The notes beneath the pieces are model-generated. The model saw only the letters and a list, made by a program, of their open reading frames with translations, searched no databases and was not told the DNA's origin. Of a DNA stretch of 64,000 nucleotides, positions 1 through 12,600 are shown piece after piece. Both the position numbers and the translations under genes were made by a program. Position 1 is the first letter of the stretch; each line of letters begins with the position of its first letter. This stretch comes from Ectocarpus siliculosus (lineage: Eukaryota > Sar > Phaeophyceae > Ectocarpales > Ectocarpaceae), in contig FN649750.1 in the NCBI GenBank assembly GCA_000310025.1, positions 3,755,214 to 3,819,213 of the forward strand. The letters run 5' to 3'.

Positions 1-18
1 CCGCCGGGGGGGGGGGGA
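1..18 (-). repeat. Poly-C (poly-G on plus) tract at the LINE 3' terminus
   Basis: A run of twelve or more Gs on the plus strand lies just beyond the end of the LINE coding tail and a roughly 20-base 3' UTR. The second copy of this family (45.5-45.7 kb) also ends in a long C run, so the tract is probably part of, or added to, the LINE 3' end. Confidence 0.45.
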
Positions 19-532
19 TAAGTCAAGCAAGAGGTTCATTTCGGCACGGTGTTTCGCGCCACTCGGTCCGCCTCTTCGCGTTTCCTGCCTTTCCTCGCCG
101 TCTCGTCCGCCTGCTGTACCCCTCCCACCCCCGTGGTTGTTGCCGTGTCCGTGTTGTTGTCGGGCTTCTTGTGTCGTTTGAGCGCTCGTTGTCGGCTAGC
201 CTCCTCTTCCTTCTTGTGCCAGGAGGCCATGAAACTCTTAGCTCCCTGCAGTACCCCTGTATGCCACGGTACCCCCCGGTCCACCTTCGCTAAGTTGTTT
301 CCGGGACTCCGAAGAAGCATGGCTCGGCGTCCGTAGATCCGTGTTCTGCTTCGAACATCTTGAGGTCGTCCTTCAGGCACATCTGCCAGTTTTGCTCCGG
401 TTTCCCCCTACCTGGACCCTCCCCCCCCACCAATTCGCCAAGCATCACCCGTTTCGGGAGTCGTCCGTCTGGCTGCCTCCCCAGCGCTCCCGCGAACAGC
501 AGGCGCCGTTGCCGCATAGTGGTTTCCACGCT

Positions 533-2172
533 CTAGCACCCTACCCTCTTCAGGGTCTGGGCGTAGGAAAGCTGCCGGTAGGTGCCCTTCTTGCGTTGGT
601 AGTCGATAACTCGCAGAAGCAGTCGGTGGTGTATCGTCCGCAACGTCCGGTATTGGTCTTTACGTGGGGCCCATGTCATGCAGCCGTACAGCAATGCCTC
701 CAACGCCTCGGCCTGGAGCAGGCGAGTCTTCAGTCGGAACGGTGCTTTCGGCCTGCCGAAAAGCTCCTGGCCATATCTCCTGACGCTCGCCCACGCTGTT
801 CTGCTCCGGGAATTGATCTCCCGGGTGAGGTCGCCATGTTCGTTGACGAGGCCACCTAGGTACCGGAATTGAGGCGTCTGGGCATACCTCTGCCCTGCTG
901 CCTCGATGATCAGCGGTGGCGGCGGGGCGGGCGGTGGTGTTGTTGTGTGCTTCTCCTTTGCGCGCATCAGGAGCGTCTCCGTATGCTTCTCTGATACCGT
1001 CAGCCCGAACTTCCCGAACACCTCCACGATGACGGTGATCATTCTCGCCAGCCCTTCGGCAGACCTCGATACGACGCCGGCGTCATCGGCATACAGCATC
1101 CCCCACACCGCCCTCCGCACTCGGTCAAGTGGTGTCCTCACCCCCGCTCCCGTCTCCTCCTCCAGGTACACGAGGCTCTCCAGAATAACATCATCCTCGC
1201 TGAATCGAATGGCAACGACCTCGATGACCGCGGCGAAGAAGATATTGAACAGCAGTGGGGACAGCACACACCTTTGTCGTAGGCCTTGTGTGACCAAGAG
1301 CCAGGCCGAAAACTCTCCGTCGTCCATGCGCACCCGGGCCCGCAATCCGTCGTGGAATTGGCGGATGACGACGATCATCTCCTCAGGAACCCCGGCCCTT
1401 CCCAGGACTTTCCACAGCATCTCTTGGTCCACCGAATCATACGCCTTCTTCAGGTCGACGAAGCACATGTAGAGTGGTATTTTCCTTCTCCGCCCCAACT
1501 CCTGGAGTCGGCGCACGACGACCAGCAAGTCGATGGTGGATCGCCCAGGTCGGAACCCGCATTGTTCGTCCGGGAGGATGTTGTTGGTTTCGCAGAAGGC
1601 GCTTGGGCGGTTGGTGATGATCTTGATGGGGACCTTGCCTACCTGAGATAGTAGTGAGATCCCCTTGAAGTTGTTGCAGTTGGACCGGTCACCCTTCTTG
1701 TACAACACCTTGACGGTTGCGTCCTTCCACTCTGGGGGGATCTCTCCTCCGTTCCACACCTCAACGAGGATGTCACGGAGGTGCTCCAGGACGATGGGTT
1801 TCTCGTCCTCGATCTCCATCTTGAGCAATTTTGCAGGGAGGGAGTCAGCGACGGGTGCCTTCCAGTTCTGCAGTCCTTTCGTTGCCCGTTCCACTTCCTC
1901 AAGGTCTGGCACCGCTCCAAAGCGTCGAGTGGCACGTGTCGCCGGTCGCTGCGTGACTTGTTTGAAGATGTCTGGGTTCAGGGTGGGGGACTTGGTGTTG
2001 AGGAGGGTGCCGAAGAATCTCGCCCATCGCTGAAGGATGTCGTTCTTTCTCCGGAGCAGCACGCCATTCTCGTCCGCAACGGGCTGCTGTCCTCCCGCTT
2101 GTCTCCCACTGAGCCCCACTGACCTATTGAGGTGTTGGTAGAGGCCTCGCATATCGCGGTCCTTGTACAATA
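533..2172 (-). CDS. LINE reverse transcriptase domain and C-terminal region
   Basis: This is the reverse transcriptase that would copy the LINE RNA at the nicked target. Visible RT blocks in order are QCGFRPGRSTID, FVDLKKAYDSVD, GLRQRCVLSPLLFNI, the catalytic YADD, and a YLGG block, followed by the usual LINE tail with an RTxHHRLLLRVI-like stretch. The reading frame stays open upstream to 2,539, but the residues encoded at 2,173-2,539 belong to an inserted DNA element, so the true RT part begins at about LYKDRD near 2,170. It ends at a TAG at 533-535; the same frame reopens immediately and continues the family tail to 290, and the last part of the tail is in another frame. The RT core looks intact, but the element as a whole is not. 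Confidence 0.85.
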
Positions 2173-3098
2173 TAGGGTATCCACTATGGATTGACGCGGA
2201 ATTTTGACCTTTGAGGATTGACGCCAACATAACGTGACGGTTGAGGGTTTTGACGGGAAAAAATTCGCACCGCGTGTGCCCGTTGGCACGTGGGAGGGAA
2301 AAACAAAAATGGTGGCGTAAAGTTGACGCGTTGACGCCGGTCATGTTCACGACCCCGGGTTGGTTCGGGCTGCCACCCAGGGTCGACATGCTGAAGCGAA
2401 GACTCCCACTCCCAGTCTCCCAGGCGACTACATAGGTGTACCCCTCCACCTCATCCCGCCGACCTTCCTTCCTTTGCCGCGGCGACTTCCCAGGCGTCAA
2501 ACTGCCGTTGCTGATGAGTGAGGCAGCTGCTCGCTGCACTGCTGTGTACCGATGTCACCGCGGCAGCAGAGCACCGAACCCCGTGAGGGGGCGGGCGAAA
2601 TGCACCTACTGACTGGCCGAGTCCGTGTACCCTCCCTTACTCCTCTATATGTGCTCCCTTCGAGGGCGGGACTCCCCCGATTACTGCCTATGCTCCTTTG
2701 CTGCTGAAAGCCCGTACACAATCGCGACGGCGCATCTACCGAACGCGCGCGCCGAACACGCGAGTCCGGCCACTTGTGGCCGCCGTGAGTTAACTGCCGA
2801 GACGTGTGTGTGCAGGACCGCTAGGAGCAATCAGTAGGCATGGCCAATGTATTCGCTGCTGACCGCGCTCCTTTCGTGATTTGGTGACGGTAACAGAGCA
2901 CAGAGCAAGCGTGTGTGAGCCGCAGCCTGGCGATATTTGAAGTGTCAATCCCTTCGCGTCGGTTTAAGTTTTGACGCATCCTCACGAAAATTTCGCCGTC
3001 AGAGTTTGCCTCCAAAAAAGCGGCGTAACCTCGTCACGTCGAAACTTCCTGAAATGTCAATATTTCACGTCATTTCAACAACACGTGGATTCCCTCTA
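2173..3098. mobile_element. Non-autonomous TIR DNA element inserted in the LINE
   Basis: The LINE coding sequence is interrupted exactly between its endonuclease linker and its RT linker. The left end (tagggtatccac...) and the reverse complement of the right end (tagagggaatccac...) match over about 50-60 bp with small gaps, which marks imperfect terminal inverted repeats. TA lies on both sides, consistent with a TA target duplication, although the exact boundary is ambiguous by a few bases. No transposase is recognisable inside. The left part happens to stay open in frame with the RT, so the apparent RT frame begins inside this element. It is younger than the LINE it interrupts. Confidence 0.55.
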
Positions 3099-4330
3099 AT
3101 AGATCGCTTCGATTCCCGTCACATATCTGTCCAGGTGGGCATGTATGCCCGTTTCGACTGCTGCAGCCACTCCCTTCCACGCTGCTTTGAGGGCCCTCCT
3201 CGATGTTGTGTTCAACTTGTCCTTCATCGCTCGGCGCGCTTCCCGCCGTTTGGTGAGGGCCTCCTCCAATGCTGCTGTTGTCTCAGGGGTCTCACACCAT
3301 TCCTGCGTGCGTCGTCTCCGCGGTTCCTCGGGTAGTATCGCCCTCGCCGCTTCGAGGAGAGCATTGGTGAACTCGGTCGCCTTCTCCGGGGTGGTGGTCG
3401 TTCGTTCGCCCTGCTGTTGGTCGAGGTTGAGGAGGAACCGTCCCATCGCGTTGCTTCGACCTGCAGTTCCCGTCGGTCGAACTGCTTCTGTTTCGGTTCG
3501 GTCCGGACTGCTCGGTTGTGGGCAAGCCTGCCACCGAGGTTGACGGTGGTTATCACCATGTTGTGGTCTGAGTCCGCCTTGACTGGGTATACCGGCCGGG
3601 GGATGACAACCATGTTAGACACTTGGCCGCGGTGTGCCTGCCGCGTTAGAATGTAGTCGAGGCGCCAGCGATCGGTCCGTGACGCACCGTTGAAGGTGTG
3701 CCATATTCCACCCTTGCGTGTCTCGAAGAACGTGTTCGCGAGCGCTAGCTTGTTTTCCGCTGCGAAGGTCAGCAGTAGTGTGCCATTCTCGTTTAGCTCA
3801 TCACGCCCGTGTATCCCCAGGACGCCCTCGTCCTCCCCATCCATCCTCTCTCCCGTCCGAGCATTGGCGTCCATCAGGATGTACACGCACTCTTTATCCT
3901 CCGCACGAGACTGTCAAGTTTTCTCCAGAACTCTGTCTTGCCGTCAGCGGCAGCGACCTCGGATGGGGCGTACGCAGCAACGAAGTTGACAGCTCCGCGG
4001 TGGCCCGTCATCTCAAATCTCATGGCCATGAGGCGTTCATCGACATAGTTCGTGGTGAAAGTGGAGGTCTTGCACAGTGACTCTTTAACGGCTATTCCCA
4101 CACCATGGATATTACGCTTCTCCGTACCACAGCAGAACACTCGAAACCCGCTGCTGCGAACTCCGTTTGACCTGGTCTCCTGGTCTCCTGCAGCCCTACC
4201 ACCGATACATCTTGCTGCGCTGCCTCGTGTGTAGGATGCTTAAGGTTCGCCCGTACCCATTCTTCCCGTTTACAGCCAGAGTCCGCACATTCCAGGTTGC
4301 TACCCTAAGAAGTCGACTCTGCTGTCTCTC
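3096..4330 (-). pseudogene. LINE apurinic-type endonuclease, frameshifted
   Basis: This is the EEP-fold endonuclease that nicks target DNA for LINE insertion. Pieces read in different frames: WNVRTL (motif I) near 4,280, LQE (catalytic glutamate) near 4,180, GVGIAVKESL and an AAYAPSE block near 4,100-3,960, MDANARTG (Asp/Asn motif) near 3,870, RLDYILTR near 3,650, and SDHN (terminal catalytic Asp-His) near 3,565. A linker leading to the RT follows, down to 3,096. Frame changes near 3,890 and 3,440 and a duplicated 8-mer near 4,190 make it non-functional. A lysine/arginine-rich leader precedes motif I (4,310-4,400). Order and spacing match APE-type LINEs; I do not assign a clade. Confidence 0.75.
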
Positions 4331-4700
4331 TCGGGCGGTGGGTGCTGCTCTCTTAGCCAGCCTACGCTTCGCCCGTCCCCTTCTTTTCCTCCTGCGTGCC
4401 CTCTTTTTTTGTCGTTGTTTAATTTTTTTGCGGGCTCTCGGGCTATTTTACGTACAAGTCACCTCGGTACTTGCCTTTTGTCCCAGCGAGTTGTCTTGTC
4501 CCGGAGCGGTGCGGCCCTCCAGCTCTGGACCCTCTCCTTTCCCTTCTCTGGTGCATACCCCCACGGTGGTCGCCGTGTTTTCTGCTGCTGCATGGCCCCG
4601 GTGTCCAAGCCGGGGCGTCTGGATTCAGTCTCATTTGCAGCTACCCAAGTCGGCTAGGTCGCGAGCTACCCCGATCTTACGACAGCGGTAGTTCCCGGCC

Positions 4701-5120
4701 GCCAAACTCAGGATCCCCTTCTGATCAGTGCTAGGGACTGTGTACCCGTCTTTGTTGGGTGGTGTTTCGAGGTCTAAGTCCACTTACGGACCTCGGCCCA
4801 CCCCAGTAGGGAGGGGGGCAGGCCGGGGGTAGGCGGGTATCTACTCTGTATGTAAACTAGGGTTAAGGATTGGCCCCCCGCTCCCCAATGGGGCTGGGGG
4901 CCAACATCCAGGACGGATGGTGGTGAGTGTCCGGGAGGAAGAGAAGAAGAAGAAGGGGAGAGGGTTTCTAGGGGCGGGAAGAAGGGACGGTGTTGGGAGA
5001 GGCAAGGAAGTGGTGAAGAATTTCGGCACTCGACAAGCGCGCGGTCCCGTCGGGGGTGAAAGGGACATGTCAGTCCGTAGTTTTGTCTATCGGAATCGAA
5101 AAGCCGAAAAATCGAGGTAT
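4701..5120. other. Unassigned sequence between LINE and LTR element
   Basis: No gene is seen. The stretch is rich in G runs on the plus strand and may hold the LINE 5' UTR. It ends at the GTAT target duplication of the LTR retrotransposon. Confidence 0.4.
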
Positions 5121-5429
5121 TGTAATGGTATTTGACCCCTTCCTTCAGAATCAATCACCTTTGAGCTGTGTGGAACTCTCTTGTCCGACCACAGTAGCAG
5201 GTTGTTGTTGCTTTCCGTTGTTCTCTTTCTCTTGATTAACGCTTTCCAAGCCAACTCACAATATCCCACGCACACGCGATCATAGATCACCTGTACGCAC
5301 ACACTGAACAGAAGGGCACATGTCTCGGCATAAAGCCCTGATCTAGCATGACGTCACGTCATAGCATCCGACGGCGCCAAATAACCATGATCAACCACTA
5401 TCACATGTCTACCTCCAAATACCATAACA
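5121..5429 (-). repeat. 3' LTR of the Ty3/gypsy element
   Basis: A 309-bp direct repeat of the copy at the other end of the element, with TG...CA termini and a terminal palindrome-like match (tgtaatggta / taccataaca). It is the downstream LTR because all coding frames of the element are on the minus strand. Purine-rich sequence lies immediately inside, as expected for a polypurine tract, but it is not a clean one. Confidence 0.93.
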
Positions 5430-6669
5430 ATAGCCCACCCTGAGTGGACGTAGATGCAGATACAGAAGCAAACCTCGGAGGGACTCTAGTCAATCAAGAG
5501 GTTTGCGGGATGGATCGAAGATACGACAACTCAAAACCCTCACCCGCACCTCTCCGTTAACCAAACCAAAGAAGCGGAATCAAGAAAGAAGAAAACACAG
5601 AAGCCGGGGCGGCAAAGTCGGTGGATCAAATCGGAAAAAGGCACATGGGTGCGAAAATAACCAAAACATCCGAACCGAAAAGACCATAACACGACGTAAC
5701 GAAATCGTGAAGAGAAAATCACAAACGATCTCGCACGAATGAACCGATCGAATACGCAATCAAGTAAGCCAGAACCTTACGGGAAGGGGGGCTACGATGC
5801 GATCGAGTGCTGAAATGTAAACATAAAGAATAAGAAACGAAAACCGAGCCTGCAAAGGATCAAACGACATGGAAAACCGTTAGGGGTCGACCAAAATCGA
5901 GAAAAGCAGGGAAAGAGGGGGTTTCCGGGGAACGTAAACAACGGCCAAAGAAAAGGACAGGAACCGACGCCAAAAACAACGTTCGCATGTCACGATACAA
6001 CGTGCTTGCGATCGGGGTGGGGCAAGGAAAACAATCCTAATGGGACGTCAAGGCCAATTGCAGGAAGAAAAATGCTAAAGAAAGTATCCAGATGGAACAC
6101 GTTGGCCGTGGCATGCAATAGAAGCACTGACGGAACGTTGGACCACAAAATATGCAAAGCAAACCATAGGGTGGGGAGTTAAACGATGCACCAAATTTGG
6201 GTGTCACCGCAACTAATGACGAACCTAGGTCGCATTGAAAAATAGGTAAAGGGGAGCGAAAACTTTCGACAACCGACCGAGAAGTGACAAACGGGGCGAG
6301 AAAGTACGCGACACAAAAGCAAGAGCCAGTCTCAAAGAGATTGAGAGGGCGAGCGGAAAGCATAAAGGAGCAATAGCCAGTCCCGAAATATTCGAGAGGG
6401 CGAGCTAGAAACGTGCAGAAGCAATAGCCAGTCTCAAAATAGATCGAGAGGGCGAGCTAGAAACGTACAGAAGCAATAGCCAGTCTCGAAAATAGATCGA
6501 GAGGGCGAGCTAGAAACATACAGAAGCAATAGCCAGTCTCGAAAATAGATCGAGAGGGCGAGCTAGAAACATACAGACAAACATACATAAACACAAACAT
6601 GTAACACACAAACAATATACACATACATATACATACACATAAAACAAGGAAAACAAGGCAACAGTGCTA
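5430..6669. other. 3' untranslated region of the LTR element
   Basis: About 1.2 kb between the end of pol and the 3' LTR. No env-like or other coding frame is recognisable. It holds a 52-bp tandem repeat near the pol end and a simple (ACATAC)-like stretch at 6,570-6,640. Confidence 0.6.
6318..6582. repeat. Five-copy tandem repeat of about 52 bp in the LTR element
   Basis: The phrase gccagtc followed by gagagggcgagc recurs with starts near 6,325, 6,376, 6,427, 6,479 and 6,532. The copies become more alike toward the high-coordinate end. It lies just past the stop of pol, in the 3' untranslated region. Confidence 0.85.
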
Positions 6670-9600
6670 TCAGGCATCTATAGCCGTACCACGCGACTCG
6701 TCTACATTGCGTAAGATACCTCGCATGAAGGGACTACTTCGGTGCAGCTGAAGGCACCAAGAACCACAAACAGCTCCCAAAGCTGTCGTGTAGCGCGAAG
6801 GGGAGAGGGTGATCTTGACAGGTCCAGGGTCATCCAGGAAGCGAACGACGAAGACGTTTGTAGTTGGAGTATGTCCGGAGATTTTCCCTAGCCACCATAG
6901 AGCGTCTTGAGCCTTGTACCAGAAGTGTGCGCCTACAGGCAGCACGGTGTTGCGAAAACGGCGGGCCCAAACATCGCGGGGAACATATTCGTACCCAGGC
7001 GACGAGGACCGCTCGCCTTTGATGCGTGACAGGTCACGTTCCGCTGCGCCAATGCGCATGCGACGATACAGACGGTTAGTCTGCCGGTGTTGGTCGGGGG
7101 TACCAGCCCAATACAGAAGAATCTGTTTTCGGGAGTGTTGGAGGTCCATTTCTCGTTCCCACGAGGGCCGCAGAAGACCTTTCCAGTGGGTCTCGTACAT
7201 GACTGCGATAACGCCGCCACGTCCTCGAACCGACTGGTGTCCCGTGATTTTCTCAACCTCGAGCCTACGGACAGGCGCCGAAACATCGTCCGCGGTAACA
7301 TGGTACGGCGGAGACTTCGTCGTGTAGTTGTTGAGAACATACTGCGTGAGGCCTGCAGGCAAGAACCGAGGCATGTCGTCACTATCGTGTGGGTTCGCAC
7401 ACGGTTTGCAACGAGCGACAGAAACTCGGCGCTTGGCATCCACTCCGGGCATATCGGAGGGAAGATCCAAATACAGGAGCTTGTCAGCCACCGGACTGCC
7501 ATCGGGAACCTTGTTGCAAGGACCGACTGCTAGGATTTTAAAAGGACCTGTCCAATTCAAGGACAGCTTCTTCTTGAGTACCTGGGAGTCAGCGTCTGCG
7601 CGGGCCTTGGAAGTGAGTTTGGCACCTTGGCGGATGGTAGCCAAATGGTTGTAGACCCACACCCAACCACCGGTAGCGTAAACGGGTAGTTTATGTAAGG
7701 CATCAGACAGTTTCGAGTTCCGTTTTTCCATACGGGAAACTGTGAGTGCGTGTTGTTCACGCACTAGCTCGTAGGAGCGCCGTTGCCGATCGGCGGCAAG
7801 GTTGCAATACTCGAGCTGATCGCGGGCAAGCGACTGGTGACCACGAGCGTAAATGTTGTCAAAAACGGTCAGTGGAAACCTGGGAAGGCGCGCCATGTGC
7901 ACCTCATTGGGCGCCAATCCTGTTGCAGCGCTAACGGAGTTGTTGTACGCGAATTCAACATGAGGGAGATGAATGCCCCAATCATCTTGTCGTTCGTTCA
8001 CAACCATCGCCAGCATCTGGGCCATGGTGTGGTTCACGCGCTCAACTCCTCCGTTGCCGCTAGGGTGGTACGCGCTCGTCGTAATTTTTCGGACGCGTAG
8101 CAATTTTAGGATGGCAACCGACAGTTTGGAGCAAAACTGCAATCCGTTGTCAGAAAGAATGCTGAGGGGGCATCCCCAAACAGGCATATATTTATTGACA
8201 AGGACGTCAGCTGTACCTTCAGCGGTGAACTCGGCGTCAGTCACTGCGTACATATTGGCTCTCCGACTGAAACGGTCAGTGAATAGCAAAATATACGAGA
8301 AACCTCGCGGAGTTGTGGGAAGCGGACCAAAATAGTCGACGCTAATCGCGACCCCTGGTGCCGAAGGCAGAGGGATCGTGAGAATCGGCCAGCGAATAGT
8401 CTGGCGCGCAGTTTTGCGGGCCTGACATTTCAAACATCGCCGAATCCACCAACGAGTACTGATACTCATCCCAATCCACCAGTAAAACCTCTCAAGCAAG
8501 CTGAGCGTGCGAGCGGTACCAAGGTGGCAGAGGGCGTTGGCATGACAAGCTTGTATGACCCAAGGTCGCATTAACATGGGCACGTAAATACGAGTGGGTT
8601 CGTCATTCAACAGACGTGCAGCTCGTCCTCCGGGACGGTCAGAAGAGACCAGGGGCTTGGTATTCTTTCGTACCAAGAGGCAAAGGCCATCGTCAGTGAC
8701 GAGGCGTCCTTTATCTGCAAGCTCTCGAATATCCTCCAACGAGGGTCTATGCCTGGAGTGATATGACACTCTGGCAAAGAAATCGACAGGTAGACTCTGA
8801 GGGCGTTTGAGGAGAATGTAGCGGATGGTGGCTTCACACACCGGCTCTTTCTGTTGTTCCCGCGCCCAATCGGCACGCGTGTAGCGTTCGACGGACTCAC
8901 GGAATTCTAACTCTGCAGGATTGAGGACCATGGAATCCACTGCGGGCGTTGCCTTACCAGCTGCAGCAGCCGGTTGTGACAAACCCAACAGAGGACCCGT
9001 AGGGGCGTCGGTAACCGTCTCCGGCCGCGCTATAGGCACCGTTGGGACAGGTTCGACAGCAGGCTCAGGCGTGGTGGCAGCTGGTGTCACTCGTGTTTGA
9101 CGACGAGAAGCGCCTGCACGCGGAACGTGTGGGGGGATCGACAAATCAGGACCGAAACCGTAGTTTACATCGGGTTGAGGCTGACCCGCAGCAACCGCGG
9201 TTCGGCGACGCGTACGAGTAGAGATCAGTTCCGACGGATCAATACGATGCGGTTGCAACCGAGAGGTCGAAGGCGGCGGCAATGAGTCGGCGGCATCTAA
9301 ACGATCAGAGTGGGAGCCGGCGTCGACAGTTGCGGTCGCAGGAGACACGACAGGGGGCAACCGAGAGTTATCGTCGGCGGTCTGTGTGTCGTGGACAGGG
9401 AGCGCAAATGCAGCTTTATCCGTGTGGGGTCGCGCAGACGGTCCGTAAACCGTGGCGGTGTCCCTATACAATGGTCTCATCGGAGACACAACAGGAGAAG
9501 CTGAAGACCGGAGTGCCGGCACAGCGCCCTGTATTTTCTGGGTTGCAGCGGAAGTAACCTCAGGCACAGCAAATACGGAGTGGTCGGTGCAAGACAATGC

Positions 9601-12600
9601 ACGATCGTCCGCAAGGTGTCGCAAAGGTCCTCGCGCATTGACGTACGGAAAAACACGAGCGACGAATTCTCCTGCAGGAGCATCAAGGTCGTCAATCCTC
9701 ATTCGAGGCCCGTGTTTGCGAAAATCCGCAAAATCATCGGAAGTGAGGGGTAGCCCACCCAAAGCGGCGTTCTCGCTCGGGGGCGCCAGCCCACCCAAAC
9801 CAACGCCAGGCGTGGTTTGTCCGGGTGGTGCGTGACCTGTCGCTCGGATCAGATACACACCAACGTCTTCTGGGGACGTCAAACGACTGTTACCGTTGAT
9901 GTCGGCGGCAGTAGGCTCAATCGGCAGACGAGACAGCATGTCAGCGTTTCCGTTGGAGGCACCTCGTCGGTACTCCAACGTGTAGCTGTATGCTTCAAGG
10001 AACTCAATCCAGCGTTGGACGCGTGGGTTGTGCTCGCTGATTTTTGACAAACTTTCCAGCGCCTTATTGTCGGAATAGATGCGGAAGTGTGTGCCACGAA
10101 GGTATTCGCGGAGACGCTTGATCGCCCATACAACGGCTCCTGCTTCGAGATCGAGAGCGGTCCAGTTGCGTTCAGCGTCGAGCGTGGCTCTGCTGATGGA
10201 AACGATCGGCCGTACCGAGCCGTCTTTCTGCTCTTGCTCCAGCGCGGCGCCGAGACCGTCGGAGCTGGCGTCACAGCAAAGACGTAAAGGGCGTGTACCG
10301 TCCGCAATAGCTTCCCAATCAGGAAACACTAAAATGGGCGGTTTCGCGAGCTCAGCCAATAGGCTGCGAACAGTTGTTTCCATGTCGCTCGTGAAAGCGA
10401 AGGGAACACCTTTTTTGAGCAAGTGCGTAATGGACTTCACACGCTTGGCCATGTCTCTGAGGAAACGTCGGTAGTAGCTCAGACCACCCATGAGTGACCT
10501 GAGTTGCTTGACGGTCGTAGGCATGGGCATACCTGCCAGGGCGGCTACTTTACGGGCGTTGGGGAGGACACCTTTCGAAGATATGGTGTGCCCCAAGAAG
10601 TCAGCCTTGTTGGTACCGATGGTGGCTTTCGAGGGAGAAAGTTTGAGGTCGTACTTTCTCAACCGTTCGAAGAGCGTGCGCATATTGCGGACATGCTGCC
10701 GTGGGCCTTCGTCAAAAACAACGACGTCATCGAGGTATGCCTCGACTCCATCGAGTCCTTTGATTACTTCGTTAATCACTTTTACAAAGTGGCCTGCGGA
10801 TTGGCTAGCACCCATCGGCATGCGGAGCCATTCGAACAAACGAGTGGGGGTCGCAAAGGCCGTAAGGGGGATAGTGTCCTTGTGGACAGTGATCTGGTGG
10901 AATGAACCCGTGAAATCGAATAGCGAGAAAATCGAACCTCTGTTGAGTTTCGTTAGAATCTCGTCGACTCGGGGGATGGGAAGTTGACCAAAGCTGCTGA
11001 TATGGTTCAACTTTCTGTAGTTAACCGTGATGCGTATTCCACCAGACTTCTTTGGTATAACCACGATGGGGCTGGAATAAGGAGAGGTCGAGTGCTGAAT
11101 TAGGCCAGCAGCTAGATACTGGTCCAAAATGGCATCGACTTGCTTTGCAACCAAAGGATTCATACGGTACGGTTTGGACGTCACAGGGGGACAATCCGGA
11201 GGTACTTTGATCTCAAACGGCATCAGGGAACAGGACCCTAAATCCGTCGAGGATGTGGAAAACACGTCTTGGAAATCATGTAAAAGATCACCAAGTTCTG
11301 TGATGACCTCTGGTGACCAACCAGGACCGTGTAAATCAAACTTAACCAACTTCAGGTGAGGCGGCAAGCGATTCCACAATGACTCAAAGCTAACTCTCTG
11401 ATCAGCGCTCAACCGCTCCATCACATGCTGTGGTGGCGGCGAGGGCGAAGTGTGAGCGGGGGCAGGGGCCGCAGGGGGTGATTTCCCTGGGTCCGGGACA
11501 GGAAGATCGGTGGATCGTAGGTTGTGCACGAAGGGATCGTGGCAACGCACCTGCGGATCGACGGTCCTGTCCGCGTTATCCTCGGTAGAACCCAAAATAG
11601 GTCCAGGCACCGAACATGAAGTGTCAGCTTCGTCACTAAACTGTTGTTCTAAATGCTCTACCGGGACGCGCATCAGCGGGGCGGCAGCAGTACCGAGCAA
11701 GTCTCCTGGCTCAAGTTCTGCAGCGCCCGCGAGCGGCACAAACTGACGTCCGTCGGAGACAAAAATCTCTTCGTTCGACGAAACATCAGGCAACATGTCG
11801 ACAAGGTATTGACCGGTCAGAGCCGGTGTACCGTTGGAACGCACCAAGTTGACTTCAATCATTTGGTGGTCGTCTGACAATGAAGTACCCGTTGGCCCTG
11901 CATAACGGAGCTGGAATTGGTCCGCCGGGGCTGTGAAATCGGGCACATACGCGACCGCACCAGAATCATCCTGGTGGGCAAGCGTATATTCACCAAAAAC
12001 GCGATTGTCCAGTGGCCTCGGAGGCAACATACGGTACGTGCGAGTGTTAAATCGCATGAAACTATCGCGTCCCAATAGGATGGGAAACTGCATGGTGTTT
12101 GCAGGGACGATGTGCGCCCAAACGGCAAGAGAAGCCGAAGGCGTATCACCGTGGAAAAATTGCACACTCAGACGGACTGTATCAGACGTCTGAAGAGACT
12201 CGGATTTACCAAAACCTCCCCAAGAACGTGAGCTACCGTGCGAGATGCAAGCCTCTGAGATGGCTCCCATGGCTTTGAGGGTACCGACAGCGTTGCTGTT
12301 GATGAACGTGGCCGGTGATCCTGAATCGAGCAGAGCGGCGCAACCATATTGTGATTTGGCTGGCCCAGCGTGGATTCTGACTCGAGTCGTAAATGAAGCG
12401 TCGTCAACTGTAACAACACCACCTACGAGGCAAGGACCATGCTCAGCGAGCAACGGTACACGATCTTCCTCATTATACTCAGCGGACGTAACCGCGAGAA
12501 CTTCAGCGCTGTGATCCCTTGGAACATGCGCTGATTTTATGCGGTAACCTGACGACGGGGCGGCCTCCTCGGCGGCAGCCGTCGAAATACGCTCTTGCGT

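Larger units (their letters stand above)
1..4700 (-). mobile_element. APE-type LINE (non-LTR retrotransposon), decayed, with a nested DNA element
   Basis: Read on the minus strand this is one LINE: a basic leader, an apurinic-type endonuclease (about 3.1-4.3 kb), a reverse transcriptase (about 0.5-2.17 kb), and a C-terminal tail ending near position 36, followed by a short 3' UTR and a C-homopolymer at 1-18. The endonuclease-RT order and the family-typical motifs (WNVRTL, LQE, SDHN, YADD) are visible. It is dead: the endonuclease runs through several frames (shifts near 3,890 and 3,440 and an 8-bp tandem duplication near 4,190), a TAG interrupts the tail at 533-535, and the tail changes frame near 340-380. 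A 0.93 kb TIR element sits between the two enzymatic domains. The 5' end is uncertain; 4,700 is a guess. A related 3' end lies at 45.5-45.7 kb. Confidence 0.85.
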
